Shown piece by piece: positions 36,601-48,600 of a DNA stretch of 64,000 bases (position 1 is the stretch's first letter; every line of letters begins with the position of its first letter). The translations under genes were made by a program, and so were the position numbers. The notes under the pieces were generated by a model that saw nothing but the letters and a program-made list of their open reading frames with translations, was not told the origin of the DNA and made no database searches. Source of the stretch: Mytilus galloprovincialis (lineage: Eukaryota; Mollusca; Bivalvia; Mytilida; Mytilidae); NCBI RefSeq assembly GCF_965363235.1, contig NC_134838.1, forward strand, positions 15,532,441 through 15,596,440. Direction: 5' to 3'.

Positions 36601-39600
36601 AGCAGCAATATATTGATTATCATCAATAGCCTTCTTCCAATCCTCAATGATTTTCAAAAGTGCTGTCTGGCAGCAGTATCCTGCTCTAAAGGCAAACAAA
36701 TATGGGTGAAATATATTTTCAATTTGAAAAAAATCAACTAGCTGCTTGAAGATGGCTCTCTCTAAAAACTTTGATACAACTTTGATGCATTGTGATGTCA
36801 CTTTTTCCACCGAAAAAGCATCCATAGTACGAATCCATATGACTTACAACAGAGGTATTATCAGACCATGTCTTCATAGTCATAGATACATGGCTCAAGA
36901 TCGTTATTTTGTTCATCTAATAATATGAATCAGGCATTACCTGTGAATGGGGACGAAGAATGTATGATTTATTTTTTTTAATTCAACCATATTTTAATTT
37001 CAAAACGGAAATACCGTAACGTTTCCGATTTTGGTTCTGTTGTTAGGGATTTTAGTTGTGACGTTATTTTTATTATGACGTCATATTCAATGTAAACAAA
37101 GAAACGCTGTTCAGGGAACGTTTTTTTTCATATCAAACAATTATTAAAAATGAGATGGTTTATTGAGTTCCTTCCTATATTTTACTAGACTGATAAGTAC
37201 ATATTTTATTCAAAGTCTCATGCAAACAAGACCGGAAAAGGAAGTAGATTTCTGTGCAGATGCGGAGATTTAAAAAAGTCTGAAAAAAAGTAAACGATTT
37301 TGAGTTCATTAGTAGAATGAAAAATTTCGGGAAATTTTCCCGATTTTTTTAATTTTTTTTTTTATTGATTTTTCTACCATAATTGGGTCTTCGTCCCCAT
37401 ATTAAGTTCTTTACTTAAATGAACAAACTTACCAGCCAAGGGGAAACTGGACTTGAGGGTATAAACAACAAATTAAATATTTTTAAGCCATACCTTCATA
37501 TATTATGACATAACCAAATAAAAGTAATTAGTATATGTGTGGTTTAAGTTACTCGACAAACCCTAGTTTAAACCCCCTGATCCTAAAACTTTTTCATTTC
37601 TTAAAAAGAAATTTCCAAAAGAAAAATTTTGAGGAATACATAATTAAATCCACAAACCAGGCAGTCAGATGAATTTCCATCAGAAGTATTCAATATGGCT
37701 AAAATGCAACAAAATCTTAACAGTATGCCAACAAAAAATAACTATAATTGTAAAATATCTGTTTTTTTAACAACCAAACACATTAACTGGCCACCCATTG
37801 ATTGGTAATTTGCCACATTAGATTGAGAGCAAAGCAACACCTGAGTCCAGTTTACCAATCACATGGAAAATGGTGATTTTCCGGTAGTGATGTGTATATT
37901 TATACTGGAATCTTTCACTGTAAACACACGATTATTTTCTAAGATGGTAGTTTACAGTTGGTCATTTATTTATATTTAAAATAATTTGCCAGAACAAAAA
38001 ACTTGAACTACTCCTTCACACTGTTAAATTGTAGGACTACTGTCTACATGTACATGTATTTATTTACCTTGACATGAATTGTCAAATGTTCTCTTGAAAA
38101 TTGCTGAAAATAATGAATTTTTTAGATGGTCCAATTCATGACCTTATAATTATCTTTCAGTGGTTATTTAAAGCAATAAAAAAAAAAAAAAAAAAAAATA
38201 TCGGGAAAATTCCCGAAATTTTCATTGTACTAATGAACTCAAAATCGTTCAATTTTTTTGATGTCATGTTTTGAATTCCCGCATCTGCGCAGAAATCTAC
38301 AATGTACTTACTTTTCCCTGTCTCGTTTGTATGAAACTTTGAGTAAAATATATATATTTATCAGTCTAGTATAAAACAGGAAGAAACGCAATACCAATTT
38401 CATTTTTAATCATTTGTTAATACATGTAATTCCTTGAAAACGTTACCTGATGATAGCGTATCTTTGTTTACATTGCATATGACGTCATTACTGAAATAAC
38501 GTCACAACTAAAATCCCCAACAACAGAACCAAAATAGGAAATGTTTTTTTTTTTTTAACAAATATTTAAGTTACAAAAAAATAAATCATACAAACTTCGT
38601 CCCCATTTACAGGTAATGCCTGCCTCATATTAGTATTCAAGAATTATGTTTTTAAAAAAAAAGATTGAGACAAACAGAAATCACAGCACCAAACAAGAAA
38701 TTATGATTATTTGTCAATATAAAATTGAGATGGAAATAGGGTACGTGTCAAAGAGTCAACAACCTGACCAAAGAGCAGAAAACAGCTAAGGTCACTAATA
38801 CTGTTAGAAAAATCACCCCAAGGTGGACTTCAGCTGGCCCCTAAATAGTAATGTTTTATATCTGTTTGCCACACCTTCCTTTTGGAAATTTGGTTTACCT
38901 TGTCACATTTTTCTTTGAATCAACTATCCTTAACGTTCAGTTTAAAGTTTAAAGTTCAGTTTAATCATATTTATTGATGATTTTAGTTAAAAGTTTTTAA
39001 TTTATTTTTATTTATAGTGGGTTTATGCCATTAATTGCTGACCCAGAGTTGGAAGATAAAGAAGAAGATGATGAGGATGATGATGATACTGCATCAGACG
39101 AGGATACAAACATATCAAGTGGTCATGTGACATTTGAGGAAGATATGGAGTATCAGATTGATGACGATCCTGACGATAACCAGGAAAGAAGGTCAGACGA
39201 CGATAGTCCAGCACCAGATAGTTTGTCGATTGATTTCAGTACAAGATGGACAGCTATTCCTGGAGAAGAAGCTGTTGGTTTTACTACACAGGAGAGGGAA
39301 CCAGATGAGGAGGAGGAGGATGGTGAGGAGGCAGACAATTCTCCAGGAGACACGGCAGAATCACATGTTAATGATCATGCATATGCAGATCCTGGAGACG
39401 TTGTTGAAATACAAGCACCACCTGAACAAATAAGGTATTGCATAGACTTAAAATTAGATAAATCTAATTCACCCTCAACAGATGAGATATTTCATAGACT
39501 AGCTACTACTAGTTTGACATGTTTAAGGAAATTTAATAGCCTAAAAGCTTATTTGTTAAACCTGAGTTTTGATCAAAACCAAGGAGGTTACAAGCTCACT

Positions 39601-42600
39601 GCCTCAAAGTATTGGCAATCATCTAATGTTTTTTGTAGATCTATGAAACGTGAAAAAATTTAGACACTTACACACACACTACTTATATAATTATTGGGTA
39701 AGGTACAGGTCAACTTATCAATTATTTTCAAAGTGTTGTTAAACAACATAAGGATTGAATAAAAAGAAAAAGGTTTTTAATGATTCTATATACAATCTAA
39801 ATTATTGCAAAATGATAAATGAAACAGAATTAAAATTATGGTTATCTGCATTTTGTAAACAACAATACCAATTACTTATATGTCAAGATTTGAAATATTG
39901 ATGTATTAGTACTACATGTATGTTGTAGGTTATGAAAGATTATTCAAATATAAATTTATACAGTATTTAAATTTTTATTTAGCACTCATATATAGCTGTA
40001 ATCATGAACAAGACACATTTCTTTCTGTAAATAAATTATAGCCATAGAAATGTAAGCTATGTATCATGTGAATTTTGTAGATCTGATCACACATATGACA
40101 TATCTCCCATGTTACATGACAAGAATTTACCAGATGGCTGGACTAGAAGTGTGGTTCAACGATTGGCTGGTAAATCAGCAGGAAAATATGATGTATATCT
40201 GTACAGGTAATTTTATGAATGAAAGGGTTGGGTTGATATAATATGTTGTTCCATGTTCATTTTGAATAGATTGGAGTTAGAAATAAGACTAGATTAAAAA
40301 ATCCTAAAAAAAAAGTTCTGTGAAAGGCAATCCCAGGCCCAAATGTTTGGAGATGACATCGTATAGCGGGTTATTATTTTGGCTGTTATTATTCTGGTGG
40401 ATTCAAAACTTTTATCATTACCTCTGCATGAACACTGCTAAATTGGGAGAATTTATTTTGGTGATTTTGTTCTATCCGCAAAAATTTACACCCACCGAAA
40501 AATAACCCACTATACAATATTTCATGTGTAAATTATTTGTTTTTAAACTGTTAAATCTGTAAATACATTTAAACAATCCAAGTAAGGTTGGGTATGGGAA
40601 ACACTTTCAATTACAAAAACTGAGAGGAACTATGTCATATATTAGTCAAAAGGGGAAACAGGCTCCTTTGATCAAGAGTTATCTCCTTGTAACACCATTA
40701 ACAATTATTAATTCTCTCTGAAAAGTTTAATTATTGTCAGCTCCAAATAAAAGAAATGTTGTCAGCTCTTTATTAAAGAAACATCATGTGAACTCTCATC
40801 TATAATCCTAATTATCAAATCTCAATATTTTATTTACAGTCCAAATGGAAAAAAATTCCGTTCAAAAACAGAGTTGGCTGTTTACTTCAGAGATAATAAT
40901 ATAAAAGATTTAAATGCTGAAGATTTTGATTTCACAGTGCGTGGCAAACACCATAGTGCAAATCAAGGTGGTGTGAACCGTAAACGGAAATCAACAGCCG
41001 CAGAGCATGAAAAACCGGCAAAAACTCCAAAGGTTCAAAAAACTAAAGCAGCTCCAAAATCTCAAGAAAAGAAAAAGAAAGTTAAAGAAAAGGATAAGAA
41101 ACAAACTCCTAAGAAAAAGACAGAAAGCGATGAGGACAAAAAAGCCTCTACTTCCCCTCAAAAGAAACCAATAAATGCAGGTAAATCTTTATCACAAAAA
41201 CTTGTCATAAAAATGGCTTTTTCTGGATCTAAGGAGCGAGCATCAAATAAATCTAAGAATTCAAAAGCTATGAAAAAAGGATCAAAGCTCAAGTCTCCAA
41301 AGCAGTCTGTAAAGAAAAAATCAAGTTCAACAAAAAAAACTGACAATGAAAGTGAAGACGTGATGGAAGAAGAAAATGAAACATCTGATAGTGAAGATAG
41401 ATTAAATGACACTGAGGATGAAAAACCTGTATCAAATGTGGAGGAAGGATCTCATCGTTCTAATGTATTTGATTTATTTAATGGACTATCTTCTGATTCA
41501 GGTATTGTTGACAATAGTGATACATGTGATGACAAAACGTCAAAAAGGAAACATTCTGGTTCAAGTGCTATAAATATTACAGAGATAAAGAAAAAAATAC
41601 AAAGAAGTAAATCAAAAGAGCCAGATGTTAATGTAGAACCTGAACCAGTCATTCATTCAGCGTCTGGGAGGGCACGAAGAAGAACAACTTCTAGAGACAA
41701 TATCTTTGGTGACGATTTTATAACACAGCCTGCACCAAGAAGTAGGCGGAAAAGTAGGACAAAAGAAGAAAATGACTCTTCAAGTTCAATTGTTTCAAAC
41801 AAAATGACAGTAATAAAAGAAAGAAATGAAACTGTAAATTCAGAAACTGTTAATTCAGAAACTTCTATTTCTGAAACTGTTAAGTCAGATACTACTTATT
41901 CAGAAACTGTTAATTCAGATCTTTCAGCAAACCTTTCACCGCCTAAAAGGCGGAAAAGTTCAGACAAAATAAGTGCTAATGAATATTCACCTAGGAATAA
42001 TAAACTTTCAATTCAACATGTAGAAAAAGAAAAAGAGAAACTAGTGAAAATTTCTCCATTTAAAAAATCTTTGTTGTCCAGTAAATTGAGCAATGTTACT
42101 AGTCCTAAAGATAATGGTATTGCCAGTTCATCATCAACATCATCATCATCATTTTCATTACATAAATCACCAATAAAAAGCCCACAACCAGCAGCAACTG
42201 ATTCAGCATCTAAACCAGAAGAGGAAACAAATGTTGAAGAAGATAATAGCACAGGTAATAAATCTTATTAATATTCTTAGTATATTTTCATATCACAAAA
42301 TGTCATTTAAAGTAAAAAAAATATTAAAGGATTGTAGAAAATAAGTTTTGGTTTTCTTAGTATGGAAAAAAGGGAGGACATCTTCTGAAATTGTAGTTTG
42401 AACTAAAAAATTATAATATTTGATATGTAACACTCCCAAAGTGTCCTTCCCCCCAAACGTGTCCGATTCCCCTATTCTCCCCAAACGTGTCTATAATATT
42501 CAATGTTCCCCAAACGTGTCCGATTTCATAACCCCAAACGTGTCCAATAATATTGTTATTCGCCAAAACGTGTCCACTATTTAACGCCAGAACGTCTCAC

Positions 42601-45600
42601 GTCTTTTAGCGCTAATACATGTATCTCCTAAATGAAACCGCTGATAACGTTTACGGCAATTCTATTGGTGATAAAGTTGTCATTTATTATCATTAGTTAG
42701 TGCAATTCCGGTTTATAATGATTATCATAATTCCAAATTTAATCTGTAATTGTGAAAAAACTTTTGACTGAAATTGCTTATTGTCCAGTTGCAAGTATTT
42801 CTTACTCATTTAGAGTGAATATACAAATAATTCTAGAGTTGAATTAATTGTTAACTTTGTAAATTATTTTGTACTAATAAACTCCGATGATGCTTTATAT
42901 ATTTATCCGAATATTGCACGACAGGCTTTCAGCAGGATTTTTTTTCACTTTTGTCAACAGTTCTCAATTTGAATTATATGTATTTTCAAAGCTCATCAAA
43001 TCATATACGGATAGTCAGATTTTTAATAAATTTTAATAAATTTTAGGTTTCCACTAAAGATAAAATATTTAGACCGAACATAGTTTTTCAAGTTTTAATG
43101 TTTTTACATTTGCTGTATATATTAACTTTACACTGTTTATGGCGTATTTCCATTTGCAAGTATTTCATGCATATTTAGAGAGAACATACACGTTTAAATG
43201 TTTTAACATTTCTACTGTTTAAATTAACTTTAGACTGTTGATTGCATATAATGTCCAGTTGCAAGTGTTTCATGCATATTTTGAGAGAACATAGGCTACA
43301 AGTTTTTTTAAGTTTTTACATTTGTACTATATAAATTAACTTTAGACTGTTGATTGCGTATTGTCCAGATGCAAGTGTTTCATGCATATTATGACAGAAC
43401 GTAAAAGTTTTAATGCGTAGAGAAAGGGACATTATTACCCGGTAACTATACAGTTTAACTGAACATGTGTGCTTACAATTTACATACGACATAGCCGGAA
43501 TGACGCCCCCACTTTTACACAGTTTATACTGCTTGCTTATAAAAGTACTTACGTACCTTATCTATATTTTTAATGACATAGTAAAATTAGTATTCGTTAA
43601 TGAAATTGCCACCCTTTGGCGCCCTTTTGCAACTATACATGTTTTACAGTTCAGTGACGTTATGTGGACACGTTTGGGGGAATCGGACACATTTGGGGGG
43701 AAGGACACGTTTCTGAGTGTTACATAAGTATATCATGTATAAGTACATAATGTACATGATGTAGTAATCTGGCAACCATACATCGGTTATAGATCAAACG
43801 ATAAAGGATGAAAATTAATCAAAGTTTACATTATTGACTTTATATCATGCAAGATATTTACATACACTGACTGACATACATGAGATACATGTATTACTGA
43901 CACTGAAAAGAAGCTATTTTAACCACTCTGATTTGAAAATCATACATGTCATACATAAAAACAAAAAAATGCTTTGTGTGTTCACGAGACATTAGTTATA
44001 GGCATTGATCATGTTGACTGTTTGAAATCTTACACATTTACGTTATGATGATATACAGAATCCATGTCAAGATCCATATTTGAATACGTGTTTCACAAAA
44101 CATAGCAAACTTTTTATTTTCCTAATGATTTTCAGATAGGTCTTTCTCTCTCAAGAGTAATAGTCCCTAACATATAATAAACCATTTACTAAGTTATAAA
44201 CCACAAAGATTTGAGTCTGCAATTGAAAATAATTCAGTGAATTTTCAATGTGGTGAAATGCTTGCCAATCAATTGAAAACTATCTATGCTTATAATTATT
44301 TTATGAGATCAATATTTAATTATTTTGACTTTTTGTTTGAACTTAAATAAAAACACTTTCTTCATTATAGAGCAGGAAGCAGAATTTAAGCCAACTGAAA
44401 ACGAGGAAGTTATGAGCAAATACTTTTCTAGTGGCAGGTTCATGCCACGACCAGAATTACATCGAGATGTTAAGTGGACACCACCAAAATCTCCATTTAA
44501 CTTGGTTCAGGAGAGCCTTTATCATGATCCATGGAAACTCCTGATAGGGACCATATTTCTTAATAGAACAACAGGTATTTTATTTATTTGTATGTCAGTA
44601 CATGTAAACCACAAATTTAAAAGTTCAAACTTCAACAAATTAAATTTTTTCTATTTGGTTTTATGAAGACTTTGACAAAACCACGAAACAAATATCCATG
44701 AAAATGCAAGATTTCCTCAATTTATGAAAATTGGTACCCAGGAAAATATATGATACAACTGGATATAACTGTGGCCAAAAAATAATAACTGGCACAAAAG
44801 TGTCATCATAGATTTGCCTTCTAAACTCAACAGGAATAAGCAATAAGTTGATTTTTAAGCTTTATTGCCTTTTGGCAAACTTAAACATTCAAACAATACG
44901 ATAAACCATATTGATAAAAAGCATTATGAAAATGAGATGTAATAATATACATTGCTAATGTAACTGTAAATGGCATTGGCTTATCATAAATCAGAATCCT
45001 GTAGATGTATTTAGATTACATAACTTTGTTTCCAACAGATAATATATATCTGTTGTCATTTAGAATATATATAATGATACAGTGTATAGTCAAAATAAAA
45101 CCTTTCATGAGATTTAAACACAAAAAAAGTTTTATAGACACTTTATTCTTTAAAAGTTTAAAAATCTGAATTTGTTATTGCATATAATTGATATGACACT
45201 ATGGGTAATTTGTATATAATTAAATGTTTCAGGGACGGCAGCTATTCCTTTATTATGGAAATTCTTCAACAAATGGTCAAACCCAGATGAAGCAAGGAGA
45301 GCTGACCCTGCAGCAGTATCAAAGCTTCTGACACCACTTGGTCTCCATACAAAAAGGGCTCAAATTATAATAAGGTTTTCAGGTACTAAGACATTGTTGT
45401 ACCATGTGTACCATATTTTGATTTCTAAAAAGAAGAATGAAATTAAATTTTATCCCTAATTTTTTATATACTTAATGAAAGTGAAAACGTATTGTTAAAT
45501 TAAGCTTCTGAATTAATTTGTATTAACTTCATTTTTGTCGAGCCTGCAACTTTTGTTGCAGAAAGCTCGACATAGGGATAGTGATCCGGCGGCGGCGGCT

Positions 45601-48600
45601 ACGGCGGCGGTGTTAGCTCACTTCTTAAAAGCTTTATATTTTAGAAGGTGGAAGACCTGGATGCTTCATACTTTGTATATAGATGCTTCATGTTATGAAG
45701 TTTCCGTCAGTCACATGTCCAATGTCCTTGACCTCATTTTCATGGTTCAGTGACCACTTGAAAAAAAAGTTCAAATTTTTTGTAATGTTGAATTCTCTCT
45801 TATTATAAGTAATAGGATAACTATATTTGATATGTGCATACCTTGCAAGGTCCTCGTGTCTGTCAGACAGTTTTCACTTGACCTCGACCTCATTTCATGG
45901 ATCAGTGAACAAGGTTAAGTTTTGGTGGTCAAGTCCATATCTCAGATACTATAAGCAATAGGGCTAGTATATTCGGTGTATGGAAGGACTGTAAGGTGTA
46001 CATGTCCAACTGGCAGGTGTCATCTGACCTTGACCTCATTTTCATGGTTCAGTGGTTATAGTTAAATTTTTGTGTTTTGGTCTGTTTTTCTCATACTATA
46101 TGTAATAGGTCTACTATATTTGTTGTATGGAATGATTGTAAAGTGTACATGTCTAGCAGGCAGATGTCATGTGACCTTGACCTCATTTTCATGGTTCAGT
46201 GGTCAAAGTTAAGTTTTTGAGTTTTGGTCTTTTTATCTAATGCTATATGCCATAGGTCAACTATATTTGGTGTATGGAAATATTTTATGATCTTTATGTC
46301 AGTCGAGCAGGTTTTATTTAACCGTGACCTCATTTTCAAGGTTCATTGCACAGTGTTAAGTTTTTGTGTTTTGGTCTATTTTTTTTAAACTATAAGTAAT
46401 GTGTCAACTATATATGTTGTATAGAAGCATTGTTAGCTGTACCTGTCTGCCTGGCATGGTTCATCTGACCTGGACCTCTTTTTCAAGGTTCATTGGTCTT
46501 TGTTTAGTTATCTTGGTTAATGTTAAGTTTATGTGACAGTTGTAAAAAAGCTTAGCTTTATATTTAGGACTATCAACATAATATCAATGATAAGTATAGA
46601 AGGCGAGACATTTCAGCGTGTGCACTCTTGTTTTAATTGATACATGGAAATTTTATAATATTTGAGATTTTAAAAATGAAATTCTCAGATTTATCAATGA
46701 ACTAAAACTGATTTTCTGAAAGAAGATGTCTGGTCTATAATATATAGACTATTATGTGCCATAGAAATCACAGTTATCTTATTTGAATTTGAAATGCAAT
46801 CATTGTCATCACTGAGCTATCTTTTGATAATCAGTTCTATTATTTTTTAGTATTGCAGTTTTGAGGCGATTACTAATACATGTATCATCTTTTTTTGTAG
46901 TAATGAAAATCTGTAATTACAATGACAGTACATGTAAAAGTACTGAAAAATAATTGCATACATGCTGTCAAAAACAAAACAATGAAAATTAAGTGCCACA
47001 AAAATATTAAATTAGATATAGGAAGATGTCCAAATAACAATTTATAAAAAGTAAACCATTATATGTCAATGTACGGCCTTCAACACAGAGCCTTGGCTCA
47101 CACCAAACAACAAGCTATAAAGGGTCCCAAAATTTTACTAGTATAAAACCATTCAAATGGGAAAACCAACGGTCTAATCTATTTAAAGAAAAGAAAAAAA
47201 ATAAGTATATTTACAGTATAAAGTATAAAATCAAAATTGATGACTCAAGTAGTACTTTATGAAATATCCTTATACTTATTAGATTACTAGATAAAGCATG
47301 TCAAACTGGGGTTAACTATGAACTGTCTAATTATAACACTTCTAACACATTTCTAGATTAGCTTTTATGTACAGACTGGAAATTCATTCTCATAAATATT
47401 TGTAGATGAATTTTAATGTAAAAACTAGAAACACATGTAACACATTCTTATATACATTTGTAGATGAATTTTTATGTAAAGAATGGAAATATCCAGAAGA
47501 GTTACATGGTATTGGGAAATATGGGAATGATTCATATAGAATATTTTGTGTGAGAGAATGGAAACAGGTAAATCACTTTAAACTGGTATTTCTTTAGGCC
47601 AATTAAAATTAATTGATAGATTTTCATCCCCGCCCGCCCCTTTGAAATCGTCCCGCCCCAATTTTTTTTATTTTATAAAATTTACCATTTCCGGATTTTG
47701 TTCATTTCCGTTACCGGTAACTGTTAGAATTTCATTTCATTCTAAACTTCCTGTTTCAAATTTCGACTTTGTACCTCGAGTAAATCTAACCAAAATGATA
47801 AAGTCAACATATTCTGCTGCTCTATGATGACAACATCATCTTCCGAGAATAAAGATTGATTACGAGAATGACATAAAATATATTTGTTTTATGAGAAAAA
47901 CTCTGTGTCCAAGACCACAAATCGGGGTATGTCACAAATTTCTGTGATAAGAAAACTGTGGATTTTTTTTATTTATGCGATGACTTTGTGTCAGGAAATT
48001 TAAACTGTAAATGATATCCAAAGCGCAAGATTTGTGGAAACCATGGATACAGAAAACATGACTGGATAAAAGATATTGAAACACAAGCATGAACTTGTTA
48101 GATTTATGACTGTATATTGAGTTTAAAAAGTTGACTAACATACGCTTTTTATTTATGCAAGCTCTAGGATTTTACCCATGGCTGTCTTTTCTTGTTGACA
48201 AACAGCAAATGTCCCAATACCCTCAAAAGAGTCATTAAACAAGAAGTTCTTTTTTTTTTTTTATTAAGTTCACGTTTTACATGGTAATTATATTTTCATC
48301 TTATTCTATACTCATAATGATTGATAATATTAACTAGTATGTTTGTATTGCAACCCAATGCATTTGCTTCATTTTATGGGGACTACAAACCATTGTTCAG
48401 AAACCCAAATACATTTGGTGTACATAGTCCAACTGAAGAGAGCATTTCTACACGTTTTTGTTGTTTAGTTTCTAAAGCCGCAATTTGCGACATTTATTTT
48501 AGGATTTGAAAAATTATGTAACATTCCTCATACCCGTGTATACATGATAGTGGGGGGGGGGGGCAGACCCTTTTTCGGGATGTCAGGATCAGGTGTTTTG

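Noticed and set aside
39153-39353. Ser-rich minus-strand frame
   Set aside because: Shadow of the acidic Glu/Asp-coding MBD4 exon 2.
45535-45753. 72-codon frame with an Ala-rich run
   Set aside because: It comes from the hairpin and (GGC)n start of the pearl-like element in MBD4 intron 6.
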